64,000 nucleotides of DNA from Herbaspirillum autotrophicum. Lineage in GTDB: Bacteria > Pseudomonadota > Gammaproteobacteria > Burkholderiales > Burkholderiaceae_D. Of this stretch, positions 18,743 to 27,450 are shown one piece after another. The stretch is taken from positions 62,001 to 126,000 of the forward strand of contig NZ_LFLS01000015.1 in the NCBI RefSeq assembly GCF_001189915.1. Reading direction: 5' to 3'. The translations under genes and the position numbers were made by a program. Below the pieces are notes generated by a model. That model made no database searches, had not been told where the DNA came from, and was given only the letters and a program-made list of their open reading frames with translations. How positions within the stretch are numbered: the stretch's first letter is position 1; the number at the start of each line of letters is the position of its first letter.

Positions 18743-19594
18743 ATGCAGACACTGACACGACCGCTGGATCTCGACGCCGTCCAGGCTTTCGTTCTGGTGG
18801 CGGACATGCAAAGCTTTACGCGTGCGGCAGAGGCCTTGCACACCACGCAATCGGCCATCAGCCTCAAACTCAAGCGGCTGGAAGAACGGCTCGGACATCG
18901 CTTGCTGGAGCGCACGCCGCGTCAGGTCCGGTTGTCGGTGGCCGGTTTGCAATTTCTCGACGCCGCGCGGGCGTTGTTGCTGGCGCATGAACGCGCCTTG
19001 CAGGATCTGCAACCGGGCGCGGCGCGTTTGCGGCTCGGCATCAGTGATCACGTCGCCGGTGACGGCTTGCCGCAGATTCTGGCGCAACTGAATGCGAGCG
19101 ACCCCGGTGTGGTGATTGAAGTTCGCATCGCCAGTTCGCGTGACGTGCTGATCTGGTTTGATCGCGGCGAACTGGATGCGGCAATCGTGCGGCGTGACGG
19201 CGAGCGTGACGATGGCGAGTTGATCATGGAAGAACGCATGGGCTGGTTCGCCGCGCCACACTGGCAACAGCGTCCCGGCGAACCGTTGCGGCTGGCGACT
19301 TTTTCGACCACATGCGGCATTCGCGAACTGGCCGTGCGGCGTCTCGATGAGGCCGGCATCGCGTGGTCGGAAGTCTTCATCGGCGGCGGTGTGCACGCGG
19401 TTGCCGCCGCCATTCTGGCCGGCCTTGCGGTATCGGCATTGCTGTACAGAGTCAAACCGCTGGGCGCCATCGATATCGGCAAGAGCATGCAATTGCCGGC
19501 CTTGCCGCTGGCGCAGGTCATGCTGCATAGCAATCTGAAAGACGGACGTGTGCAACCGGTTTTGCGTACCTTGATTGCTGCCTTGCGCGCCTGA
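18743..19594 (+). CDS. LysR family transcriptional regulator
   Basis: A 283-residue LysR-type regulator. The helix-turn-helix is at residues 10-67 (LDAVQAFVLVADMQSFTRAAEALHTTQSAISLKLKRLEERLG) and the periplasmic-binding-like effector domain follows, starting at LRLGISDHV. The ATG at 18743 is preferred over an in-frame TTG at 18701. It is divergent from the tautomerase gene (146 bases between starts), the classic layout of a LysR regulator and its target. Effector unknown. Confidence 0.9.
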   Translation: MQTLTRPLDLDAVQAFVLVADMQSFTRAAEALHTTQSAISLKLKRLEERLGHRLLERTPRQVRLSVAGLQFLDAARALLLAHERALQDLQPGAARLRLGISDHVAGDGLPQILAQLNASDPGVVIEVRIASSRDVLIWFDRGELDAAIVRRDGERDDGELIMEERMGWFAAPHWQQRPGEPLRLATFSTTCGIRELAVRRLDEAGIAWSEVFIGGGVHAVAAAILAGLAVSALLYRVKPLGAIDIGKSMQLPALPLAQVMLHSNLKDGRVQPVLRTLIAALRA

Positions 19595-19623
19595 AACGGA
19601 TTGCGAGACCGTAAAAATAAACT

Positions 19624-19651
19624 CTTGAAATTCCGGAGTCCGCACGTATAT
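19624..19651 (+). promoter_or_regulatory. possible sigma-32 promoter of the hsp20 gene
   Basis: CTTGAAA at 19624-19630 matches the RpoH -35 element perfectly; 13 bases later ACGTATAT matches the CCCCATnT -10 at about half its positions. It is about 70 bases upstream of the hsp20 start. The -35 is good, the -10 poor. Confidence 0.5.
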
Positions 19652-19717
19652 CCATACCAGCGGATGCTCAATGGCGAGGTCCGCTGAAACCATCGCTTAT
19701 TTTTAAAGGATATTTCC

Positions 19718-20179
19718 ATGCGTACTTCTTACGATTTTTCTCCTCTCTATCGCACCGCTATCGGCTTTGACCGTCTGGCCCAAATGTTCGACAACGCGCA
19801 ACGTGCAGATGCCCAGCCGAGCTATCCGCCTTACAACATCGAGCTGGTGAGCGAAGACAAATACCGCATTTCGATGGCGGTCGCCGGCTTCAGCCGCGCT
19901 GAAATCGAGATTGAAACCGAAAATGATTCGCTGAAAATCACCGGTCGCAAACAGAAGGAAGATACGCAGGGAAATTTCCTGCACCGCGGTATCGCCGCAC
20001 GTGATTTCGAGCAGCGCTTCCAGCTCGCCAATCACATCAAGGTGACCGGCGCACAGATGGAAAACGGCCTGCTCAATATCGATCTGGTACGTGAAGTGCC
20101 TGAGGCGCTGAAGCCACGCAAGATCGATATCGGCAGCGGTGAAAATGTGCATCGTCTGGAGCAGCGCAACGCTGCCTGA
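19718..20179 (+). CDS. Hsp20 small heat-shock protein (IbpA-like)
   Basis: A 153-residue small heat-shock protein. The N-terminus MRTSYDFSPLYRTAIGFDRLAQMFD is that of the IbpA/IbpB type; the alpha-crystallin domain spans about 38-128 (YNIELVSEDKYRISMAVAGFSRAEIEIE to NGLLNIDLVREVPEALKPRKI). IbpA proteins hold unfolding proteins in a refoldable state for DnaK and ClpB. AAAGGA sits nine bases before the ATG. The leader carries a heat-shock -35 element and a hairpin, and the gene ends at a strong intrinsic terminator. Confidence 0.95.
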   Translation: MRTSYDFSPLYRTAIGFDRLAQMFDNAQRADAQPSYPPYNIELVSEDKYRISMAVAGFSRAEIEIETENDSLKITGRKQKEDTQGNFLHRGIAARDFEQRFQLANHIKVTGAQMENGLLNIDLVREVPEALKPRKIDIGSGENVHRLEQRNAA

Positions 20180-20214
20180 TGCTGATTCGCCGGCAGCAGA
20201 TTGTGCCGGAAATG

Positions 20215-20249
20215 AAAGCCGTTCAGTCGTCGACTGAGCGGCTTTTTGT
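20215..20249 (+). terminator. intrinsic terminator after hsp20
   Basis: A stem AAAGCCGTTCAGTCG / CGACTGAGCGGCTTT (one G-T wobble) with almost no loop, followed by a T run (TTTTTGTT). It lies 36 bases past the hsp20 stop and is a textbook Rho-independent terminator. Confidence 0.9.
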
Positions 20250-20325
20250 TTGCCGCAGCCGGCACGGATGTCGCATCCGCATGATGCGATGCGGGTAGTC
20301 CGCTGCACACGTTTTCAATTCTGTA

Positions 20326-20540
20326 TATAATCGCCGGCAGATATCAGAGCATGCGTTCCGATACGTAAGCGTTAACGTCAACCAACGCGTCAATCACGTG
20401 CTGCGTCTTTCGCAGTGACGGTCTTCCGTCATGCACGTGCAAGACGTTATGGTGAAATTCGATGACACTTTTCTGCGCCGCCAAACCGGCCGGCAATTTC
20501 CTTGCGACATTCGTCGCGGATTATTTTTCCTTTTTTTCAA
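20326..20540 (+). ncRNA. structured leader upstream of MFS gene (riboswitch- or attenuator-like), unassigned
   Basis: Downstream of a -10-like TATAAT (20326-20331) come: a hairpin GCGTT / AACGC (20369-20388); an outer stem CACGTG / CACGTG (20395-20400 with 20434-20439, extendable by C20401-G20433) enclosing two adjacent hairpins CTGCG-TCTTT-CGCAG (20401-20415) and TGACGG-TCTT-CCGTCA (20416-20431), that is a three-way junction; and finally GCGAC-ATTC-GTCGC (20504-20517) followed by a T-rich run to about 20540, which resembles an intrinsic terminator. The MFS start is 82 bases further on. The order aptamer-like fold, terminator, gene suggests regulation in cis; it could instead be a separate small RNA. 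I recognise no named family. Confidence 0.5.
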
Positions 20541-20621
20541 TGTTGTTGCGTATGGCGAATTCCGTGTGCAGTCCCGCGTGCGTGAACGTGGCTGTACTCT
20601 GCACCTTGAACGGAGCCGGCC

Positions 20622-21803
20622 ATGACTGATAAATCCGCATCTTCATTATTGCTGCCGCTGGTGCTGATCGTCTTCAGCGCCTTTCTGGCAATTGGCATTC
20701 CGCTGCCGGCGATTCCATTGCATGTGCATGACGGCCTCGGCTTGAGTGCCTTGACCGTGGGCTGGATCGTCGGCATCCAGTCATTCGCGACTATCCTCAC
20801 GCGCAAATTTGCCGGTTCGTATTGTGATCGTCGCGGACCCAAGCGCGCCATGTTGCTGGGTTTGCCATTGGCCTCGCTGGCCGGTGTGCTGTATCTGATC
20901 TCCACCATGATTTCCCATCTGGGCCTGAGTCTGGCAGTGTTGATTGCCGGTCGCTTGCTGATGGGGCCGGCGGAAAGCCTGTTTTTGACCGGCGCCATGA
21001 CCTGGGGCATTGGCCGGGTCGGCGCACCACGCACCGGCAAGGTGATGGCATGGCAGGGCATCGCCATGTTTGCGGCGCTCGGTCTGGGCGGGCCGCTCGG
21101 GATCGCGATTCAGCAGCACTTCGGTTTTCAGGCAATCGCGCTGGTCACCATCCTGCTGCCGTTGCTGGCGCTGGCCATCGCCGTACCGATGGCGCCGCTG
21201 GCATTGCACGCGCAGCATCATGAATCATTGCCGTTCTTTGCGGTATTGCGCCTGATCTGGCGTTTCGGTCTGGCGCTGGCGTTCAGTGCCATGCCATTCG
21301 CCATCATCACCAGTTTCCTGGTGTTGCTATATGCGAGTCATGGCTGGAGTGGCGCCGGGGTGGCGATCCTTGGTTTTTCTGCCGGCTATATCGTGATTCG
21401 CCTGTTCTTTGCGCATCTGCCTGATCGTCTTGGCGGCACCAAGGTCGGCGCGGTATCGGTGGTGATCGAACTGCTCGGGCAATTGATGTTGTGGCAGGCC
21501 CATGACCCGCTATGGGCATTTTGCGGAACATTGCTCAGTGGCATCGGTTTTTCGCTGGTATTCCCTTCCATGGGCGTGCAGGCGATGGCGCGCGTACCGG
21601 CGCACAGCCGTGGCGTGGCGGTCGGCAGCTTCCTGGCGTTCATCGATGTTGCCAGCGGCCTCACCGGTCCGCTGGTCGGGATCGTGATTGGGTTCTATGG
21701 CTATCAGGCCGCTTTTCTGGCGGGCTCGCTGACCTGCATTGCGGCGCTGGTATTGATGTTGTCGGGACGCACTGCCAGCAAGCAGCACCTGCCGCCGGCA
21801 TAG
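20622..21803 (+). CDS. MFS transporter (YhhS/arabinose-efflux-like)
   Basis: A 393-residue major facilitator with twelve predicted helices. The loop 2-3 motif is GSYCDRRGPKRAMLLG, close to the family G-x-x-x-D-R-x-G-R-R consensus, and the second half starts near residue 205. It resembles the YhhS/YfcJ group of putative arabinose or drug efflux proteins. GGAG precedes the ATG. It is monocistronic, ending at an intrinsic terminator, and has a long structured leader that may sense its inducer. Substrate unknown. Confidence 0.9.
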   Translation: MTDKSASSLLLPLVLIVFSAFLAIGIPLPAIPLHVHDGLGLSALTVGWIVGIQSFATILTRKFAGSYCDRRGPKRAMLLGLPLASLAGVLYLISTMISHLGLSLAVLIAGRLLMGPAESLFLTGAMTWGIGRVGAPRTGKVMAWQGIAMFAALGLGGPLGIAIQQHFGFQAIALVTILLPLLALAIAVPMAPLALHAQHHESLPFFAVLRLIWRFGLALAFSAMPFAIITSFLVLLYASHGWSGAGVAILGFSAGYIVIRLFFAHLPDRLGGTKVGAVSVVIELLGQLMLWQAHDPLWAFCGTLLSGIGFSLVFPSMGVQAMARVPAHSRGVAVGSFLAFIDVASGLTGPLVGIVIGFYGYQAAFLAGSLTCIAALVLMLSGRTASKQHLPPA

Positions 21804-21869
21804 CCTGAACAAGTAATCATGTTGATGTACGGCAACGTGCAGAGCCGCGTGCATGTTGCCTGTTGGCCA

Positions 21870-21901
21870 CGGATGAAAATTTTTTTTCATCCGTATTTTT
21901 T
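21870..21901 (+). terminator. intrinsic terminator after MFS gene
   Basis: A stem CGGATGAAAA / TTTTCATCCG with a short T loop, followed by TATTTTTT. It lies 66 bases past the MFS stop. A second hairpin, GGCAAC...GTTGCC (21831-21860), stands between the stop and this terminator. From here to the next gene at 22215 I see only promoter-like AT-rich sequence (21960-22030) and no good sigma-28 element. Confidence 0.85.
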
Positions 21902-22214
21902 CCGGCGACAGGCGCGGATTTCAGAATGATTTCAAACGACCGCTGGTGACCGGGATGTGATCTGGCAAAAAAACAAATGCATTTTTTGAATTGTCATATT
22001 TAAAAAAATGAACATATACTCGTTTCGTCGCCAGCAAAAAAGTATACGTAAAAGTTGGCACAAGTAATTTCTCCGGGGCGTTTCAACGAGTGTCGCAAGT
22101 AATGGCTTTGACCATCCGCACCTGTTTCTGCTATTGCAAAAACAAGTGAACTGACTTCAGGTCGGCGGCTTGTCATCGACCAATGCTGCGCGCAAGCATT
22201 GAAAGAGAGGGGTC

Positions 22215-24215
22215 ATGTCTGCTAATGCAAGAATGAGTCTGCGCACGCGCGTACTGCTCATGGTGATCGGTGTGGTCTTGATCGGATTTGCCGTCACGAT
22301 ATCGGTACTCACCTATCGTGCCAGTACGTCGCAGCACGACATCGCACAACAATACGCGGAGCAACTGGCCAAGCATGAGGCCATTCAGGTCGCGGAAGAG
22401 ATGAATCAGGCATTGGATGCGGCGCGTACAGTGGCGCAGGCGCTCACCGGCATGAAGGTTGCCGGCATCGCCAATCGCAACGCCGCCGATGAAATACTCA
22501 AAGGAGTGATGGCCGGCAGTCCCGCTTTTCTTGGCATCTGGACCGGCTGGGAACCCAACGCATTCGATGGCAAGGATGCCGACTTTACCGGCAAGCCGGG
22601 CCACGATGACACCGGACGCTATATTCCTTACTGGAACCGTGGCGCCGGCAAGATTCAGGTACAGCCGCTCGGTAAATATGAGACTGATGGTGTCGGCGAT
22701 TATTACCTGCTGCCCAAGCGCAGTGGCAAGGAAACCATCATGGAGCCGCAATCGTACAAGGTGGGCGGCAAGGACACGATGCTCACCAGTCTGGTGGTGC
22801 CGATCACGCTGGAAGGAAAATTTGTCGGCGTGGTTGGCGTCGATATTGCCACCGACAGTTTCCAGCAGCAGGTCAGCAAAACTCATCCGTACGACGATGG
22901 CTATGCAGCCTTGTTTTCCAACCGCGGCGTATACGTTGCCGATGCCGATGCTGCGATTGTTGGCAAAACCGGCAAGGCGCGCGGGCTGCAAGAAGATGCG
23001 CTGGCGGCGATACGCGAAGGCAAGGAATTGCAGGAAACCGTGTTCAGCAAACGCTTGCAAACCAGTGCACTACGTATTTATGTGCCGCTCAAGGTGGGGT
23101 CTACAACGACGCCATGGTCGTTCAGCGTGACCATTCCGGAAAACAAGATATTGGCCGAGGTCAATCGCTTGCGCCTGATTGCGGCGGTGCTGGGATTGCT
23201 CAGCGTGTTGCTGGTATCGCTGGTGCTCAGTATCGTGCTCAATCAGTTGGTGCTCAAGCCGATAGGCGGGGAACCGGAGCAAATGGCGCACCTCACGCGG
23301 CAGGTTGCCGAGGGTAACCTGACCGAACCGATTACCTTGCGGCGCAACGATCGCAGCAGCATGATGCATGGCATGCAAAACATGCAGCAACAATTGGCGA
23401 GCATTGTCGGCGGCATTCGCTCTGGCAGCAATTTCGTGGCCGAAGCATCCTCCGAAATTGCGCAGGGCAATGCCGATCTGTCGCAGCGCACGGAAGATCA
23501 GGCATTGTCGTTGCAGCAAACGGCCGCCAATCTGGAACGGCTGACCGGAACTGTCCGGCAGAACATGGAAAATGCCAGACATGCAACCAAGCTGGCAGAC
23601 GAAGCGTCGGAAACGGCAGTGCGCGGCAATACCGTGGTGGGTGATGTGGTGCAAACCATGGACAGCATCAGCGCCGAATCCAAAAAAATGTTCGACATCA
23701 TTTCAGTCATCGAGGGCATTGCGTTTCAGACCAATATCCTCGCGCTCAACGCCGCAGTGGAAGCGGCGCGTGCCGGTGAACAAGGGCGCGGGTTTGCGGT
23801 GGTGGCCAGCGAGGTACGCAGCCTGGCCCAACGCAGCGCCGCAGCATCGAAGGAAATCAAGACCCTGATTGAAAACTCCATGTCGCGCGTCGGCGACGGC
23901 GTGGAACTGGTGACCCGCGCCGGTACCACGATGCATGATGTGATGGCATCGATTCAGCGGGTGACCGTGATTGTCGGTGAAATTGCGCAAGCATCGGAAG
24001 AACAGAACAATGGCATCGGCCAGATCAATCAGTCAGTGTCGGAAATGGATGAGATGACCCAGCGCAATGCGGCGCTGGTAGAACAGGCCGCAGCATCGGC
24101 CAAGGCACTGGAAGAGCAGGCGCGTGGCTTGATGCAGGCGGTGTCGGTATTTCGTACTCCTGCGCACAATCCGGTGGAAGCGTTGCCGGCTGTGGTGCAG
24201 CGTTTGGTGAGTTGA
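22215..24215 (+). CDS. methyl-accepting chemotaxis protein with dCache sensor
   Basis: A 666-residue chemoreceptor. Residues 15-35 are the first transmembrane helix; a large periplasmic double-Cache domain (about 40-300) contains GIWTGWEPNAFDGKDADF and YYLLPKRSGKETIMEPQSYKVGGKD, a typical ligand-pocket pattern; the second transmembrane helix lies at about 318-342; a HAMP domain follows, then the signalling domain with the hairpin tip IAFQTNILALNAAVEAARAGEQGRG. The C-terminus has no NWETF-like pentapeptide, so methylation enzymes must be recruited otherwise. dCache receptors commonly bind amino acids or other small organic ligands. Confidence 0.95.
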   Translation: MSANARMSLRTRVLLMVIGVVLIGFAVTISVLTYRASTSQHDIAQQYAEQLAKHEAIQVAEEMNQALDAARTVAQALTGMKVAGIANRNAADEILKGVMAGSPAFLGIWTGWEPNAFDGKDADFTGKPGHDDTGRYIPYWNRGAGKIQVQPLGKYETDGVGDYYLLPKRSGKETIMEPQSYKVGGKDTMLTSLVVPITLEGKFVGVVGVDIATDSFQQQVSKTHPYDDGYAALFSNRGVYVADADAAIVGKTGKARGLQEDALAAIREGKELQETVFSKRLQTSALRIYVPLKVGSTTTPWSFSVTIPENKILAEVNRLRLIAAVLGLLSVLLVSLVLSIVLNQLVLKPIGGEPEQMAHLTRQVAEGNLTEPITLRRNDRSSMMHGMQNMQQQLASIVGGIRSGSNFVAEASSEIAQGNADLSQRTEDQALSLQQTAANLERLTGTVRQNMENARHATKLADEASETAVRGNTVVGDVVQTMDSISAESKKMFDIISVIEGIAFQTNILALNAAVEAARAGEQGRGFAVVASEVRSLAQRSAAASKEIKTLIENSMSRVGDGVELVTRAGTTMHDVMASIQRVTVIVGEIAQASEEQNNGIGQINQSVSEMDEMTQRNAALVEQAAASAKALEEQARGLMQAVSVFRTPAHNPVEALPAVVQRLVS

Positions 24216-24297
24216 GATTGTATTTAGGGTAGTTGCAGGGCAGGGGGTAGTAGTGGCGGGGGAAGTACCCGAGAGCGTCGTCAGATGTTAGCGGATA

Positions 24298-24329
24298 ATA
24301 AAAAAGGGGATGTCGTTCGCGACATCCCC
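24298..24329 (-). terminator. intrinsic terminator of the parE-LT-parC operon
   Basis: A perfect 10-bp stem GGGGATGTCG / CGACATCCCC with a TTCG tetraloop (24316-24319). On the minus strand it is followed by six T residues (A run 24300-24305), placed 38 bases past the parC stop. On the plus strand it could also stop read-through from the chemoreceptor gene. Confidence 0.88.
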
Positions 24330-24366
24330 ATCTGCGTTTACATCCGTGCTTCCGCGTCTGGCGAGA

Positions 24367-26673
24367 TTACAAGGCCGCCAGTGTGTTCGCCTTCAGCTTC
24401 GATTCCAGTGCCTTGCCTTTGCGGGCGCGCTTGCCGATATGCGGTCCGAGTGCCACGGCTGACAGACTGACTTCCTGTGCCTTGCCGCCGCGTCCGATAC
24501 CGGACACCAGTACGCCCTTTTGCGTGATGGCTTGCGCTGCCAGCAGTTTTTCACCCTTTTCCAGTTCCATCAGGATCACACCGCGACCGCCGGATGCCAG
24601 CGTCTTCAACTCATCCAGACCGAATACCAGCAAGCGGCCTTTTTCCGACAGGCAGGCCACGGCGCTGGCGTTGGCCGGCAATGGTCGCGGTGTCAGCGGC
24701 AGATCGCCTTCATCGAGCGTGACAAAGGCCTTGCCGCCCTTGACCCGGCTCAGCATGTCGCCGATTTTGGCGCTGAAGCCATAGCCGGCATCGGATGCCA
24801 GCAACATGGCGGTATCGGCAGCGCCGGCGTAGTAATGCAACAGGCTGCTGCCGCTGCTCAATTCCACCAGCGAGGTGATCGGCAAACCATCGCCGCGCGC
24901 ATTCGGCAGGGCGCTGACGCTGACACTGTAGATGCGGCCGTTGGAGCCGAACGCCAGCAGGTTGTCGACGGTGCGGCATTCGAATGCGCCGTACAACGCA
25001 TCGCCGGCCTTGAATGTGAACTGGCCGGTATCGTGACCATGACCGGTCCGTGCGCGTACCCAGCCCTTTTGCGAAATGATGACGGTGACCGCTTCATCGA
25101 CGATCTTGAATTCGATGACGGCTTTTTCTGCTTCTTCGATCACGGTGCGGCGGTCGTCGCCGAACTGCTTTTCGTCGCCTTCGATTTCCTTGATCAGCAG
25201 GCGCTTCATCGAGCTCGGGTTATCCAGCAAATCTTGCAGGGTGGAACGTTCACCGCGCAGCGCCGTGAGTTCTTGCGTGATCTTGATGGCTTCCAGTCGC
25301 GCCAGTTGACGCAGACGGATTTCGAGAATGTCTTCGGCCTGGCGGTCGGACAGTTTGAAGGCATTGATCAGCGCCGGCTTCGGTTCATCCGATTCACGAA
25401 TGATCTTGATCACCTTGTCGATATTGAGCAAGACCGCCTCGCGGCCTTCCAGGATATGAATCCGGTCATCCACTTTTTGCAGACGGAAGCGGGTCCGGCG
25501 CGTGATGGTTTCGAAACGGAAATCGATCCATTCGCGCAAGATGTCGCCCAGACCCTTCTGGCGTGGCCGGCCATCGCCGCCGATCATCACCAGATTGATG
25601 GAGGCGCTGGTTTCCAGCGACGTCTGCACCAGCAGTGTCTGCATGAACTCGTTCTGGTCCTGGTTCTTCGATTTCGGTTCGAATACCAGGCGCACCGGCG
25701 CATCGCGGCCGGATTCGTCGCGCACCGCATCGAGCAGCGCCAGGATGCCTTGCTTTTGCGCCAGTTGTTCCGGTGTCAGCGACTTTTTACCAAGCTTCAC
25801 CTTGGGATTGGTCAGCTCTTCAATTTCTTCCAGCACTTTCTGGGTCGAGACACCCGGCGGCAATTCGGTTACCACCGCTTGCCACTGGCCACGCGCCATA
25901 TCTTCGATTTTCCAGTTGGCGCGCACCTTGAGGCTGCCGCGGCCAACGCGGTAAATTTCAGCAATGGTGGCGGTCGGCGTGATGATCTGTCCGCCGCCCG
26001 GGAAGTCCGGACCGGGGATGAAGGCCATCAAATCTTCATGCGTCAGTTTCGGATTGCGGATCAGCGCGACCGCAGCCTTGGCCACTTCGCGCAGATTGTG
26101 CGACGGAATTTCTGTGGCCAGACCGACGGCAATGCCGGAAGCGCCGTTGAGCAAGACGAACGGCAGGCGCGCTGGCAGCGTTTTGGGTTCTTCGGTCGAA
26201 CCATCGTAATTCGGCTGAAAGTCGACCGTGCCCATGTCGATTTCTTCCATCAGCAATTTGCTGATCGGCGTCAGACGAGCTTCGGTGTATCGCATGGCAG
26301 CGGCGCCGTCGCCATCGCGTGAACCAAAGTTGCCCTGACCGTCGATCAGCGGGTAGCGCAGCGAAAAATCCTGCGCCATGCGCACCAGCGCGTCATACAC
26401 CGACTGGTCGCCATGCGGATGCAGCTTGCCCAGCACATCGCCGACCACCGCCGCCGATTTGCGCGGCTTGGCAGTGGCGTTCAGGCCGAGTTCATTCATC
26501 GCGTACAGGATGCGGCGCTGGACCGGTTTCTGGCCATCGGTGACATCCGGCAGGGCGCGACCCTTGACTACGGAAATCGCGTAATCCAGATAAGCGCGCT
26601 CGGCAAAGGTCGACAGGGTCAGTGATTCGCCGTCGGCTGGCGCTTGTTCAAACAGATTGGCTTGTTCAGTCAT
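24367..26673 (-). CDS. parC: DNA topoisomerase IV subunit A
   Basis: A 768-residue ParC, the DNA-cleaving subunit of topoisomerase IV that decatenates daughter chromosomes. The winged-helix CAP segment shows [17 protein letters not shown] (86-101) and the catalytic tyrosine is Tyr129 in [11 protein letters not shown]. The C-terminal domain is a short set of beta-pinwheel blades (for example [27 protein letters not shown]), fewer than in GyrA, and there is no GyrA box QRRGGKG. The position matching E. coli Ser80, the quinolone target residue, is Gln90 here. It is the last gene of the operon with parE and a lytic transglycosylase. Confidence 0.97.
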   Translation of the reverse strand: MTEQANLFEQAPADGESLTLSTFAERAYLDYAISVVKGRALPDVTDGQKPVQRRILYAMNELGLNATAKPRKSAAVVGDVLGKLHPHGDQSVYDALVRMAQDFSLRYPLIDGQGNFGSRDGDGAAAMRYTEARLTPISKLLMEEIDMGTVDFQPNYDGSTEEPKTLPARLPFVLLNGASGIAVGLATEIPSHNLREVAKAAVALIRNPKLTHEDLMAFIPGPDFPGGGQIITPTATIAEIYRVGRGSLKVRANWKIEDMARGQWQAVVTELPPGVSTQKVLEEIEELTNPKVKLGKKSLTPEQLAQKQGILALLDAVRDESGRDAPVRLVFEPKSKNQDQNEFMQTLLVQTSLETSASINLVMIGGDGRPRQKGLGDILREWIDFRFETITRRTRFRLQKVDDRIHILEGREAVLLNIDKVIKIIRESDEPKPALINAFKLSDRQAEDILEIRLRQLARLEAIKITQELTALRGERSTLQDLLDNPSSMKRLLIKEIEGDEKQFGDDRRTVIEEAEKAVIEFKIVDEAVTVIISQKGWVRARTGHGHDTGQFTFKAGDALYGAFECRTVDNLLAFGSNGRIYSVSVSALPNARGDGLPITSLVELSSGSSLLHYYAGAADTAMLLASDAGYGFSAKIGDMLSRVKGGKAFVTLDEGDLPLTPRPLPANASAVACLSEKGRLLVFGLDELKTLASGGRGVILMELEKGEKLLAAQAITQKGVLVSGIGRGGKAQEVSLSAVALGPHIGKRARKGKALESKLKANTLAAL

Positions 26674-26694
26674 GAGGAGCTAGGTGTGATTCAA

Positions 26695-27450
26695 TTATTG
26701 AATGGAAATCGGTGGCGGCAGATTGCGGCGTCCCGGCAGTATCACCTGAAGACGGCGCGAGCTGTCGCCGGTGACCGCAGCCACGGGTTGGTACATCTGG
26801 TAAAACTGCGCCACCAGCTGGACGTAATTGCGGGTTTCCGGATACGGCGGAATCTGGTTGTTGTACTTTTGCACGGCGCCTTCGCCGGCATTGTAAGACG
26901 CAATCGCCAGCTCCAGCCGCTTGGGAAACAGCAACTGCAAGTCATGCAGATAGCGTGCCGCCAGCCGGATGTTGATGCGCGGGTCGGTCAGCTTTTGTTG
27001 CACCGTCTTGCGGCGGTCGGATTGCACGCCGTAACGGGCGGCGGTATCCGGCATGATCTGCATCAGACCGATGGCGCCTTTGGGCGACACTGCCGCCGGG
27101 TTGAAACCGGATTCGGCGGCCATGATGGCTTTCAGCAATGCCGGGTCGAGCGAGAATTCCTGCGCACTCTGATTCAGCAGCGCTTCATATTTTTTCAGAT
27201 TCGGATGACCCAGCATCAGCTTCATCAGCGGCGAATCGGGTGTTGCCGGTTTCATGGCCGGCAACGCTGACGACAATTGGTCGGGATCAACACTGGCATT
27301 GCCGCGCATGAACAATTGATAGCGTGCATCGACCTGTTCGGTGGCGACGTGCGCCACGCCATCGGCGTCGATGTAGCCGTAAATGTCGGCGTGCGCGGAA
27401 ACTGCGGCGAAACAGAAAGCAGCTGCCAGCAGTTTGATCCCGGTATGCAT
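26695..27450 (-). CDS. lytic transglycosylase (SLT domain), between parE and parC
   Basis: A 251-residue exported lytic transglycosylase, cleaving peptidoglycan between MurNAc and GlcNAc with anhydro-product formation. The signal peptide is residues 1-22 (ending SAHAD). A short DUF4124-like beta segment (YGYIDADGVAHVA) follows, then the SLT domain from about 95 with catalytic Glu113 in AAESGFNP, GLMQIMP and the ASYNAGEGAVQKY motif. The start at 27450 shares a base with the parE stop (TGATG), so expression is coupled to topoisomerase IV; parC follows 21 bases later. Confidence 0.93.
   Translation of the reverse strand: MHTGIKLLAAAFCFAAVSAHADIYGYIDADGVAHVATEQVDARYQLFMRGNASVDPDQLSSALPAMKPATPDSPLMKLMLGHPNLKKYEALLNQSAQEFSLDPALLKAIMAAESGFNPAAVSPKGAIGLMQIMPDTAARYGVQSDRRKTVQQKLTDPRINIRLAARYLHDLQLLFPKRLELAIASYNAGEGAVQKYNNQIPPYPETRNYVQLVAQFYQMYQPVAAVTGDSSRRLQVILPGRRNLPPPISIQ

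Noticed and set aside
20431-20625. A 64-codon frame within the MFS leader
   Set aside because: It begins inside a perfect hairpin, has no ribosome-binding site and no recognisable protein features; RNA structure explains the region better.
22020-22214. Sigma-28 flagellar promoter for the chemoreceptor
   Set aside because: A TAAAAGTT stands at 22049-22056, but no GCCGATAA follows at the right distance.
24520-26322. 600-codon open frame opposite parC
   Set aside because: Shadow of parC codon bias; no family features.
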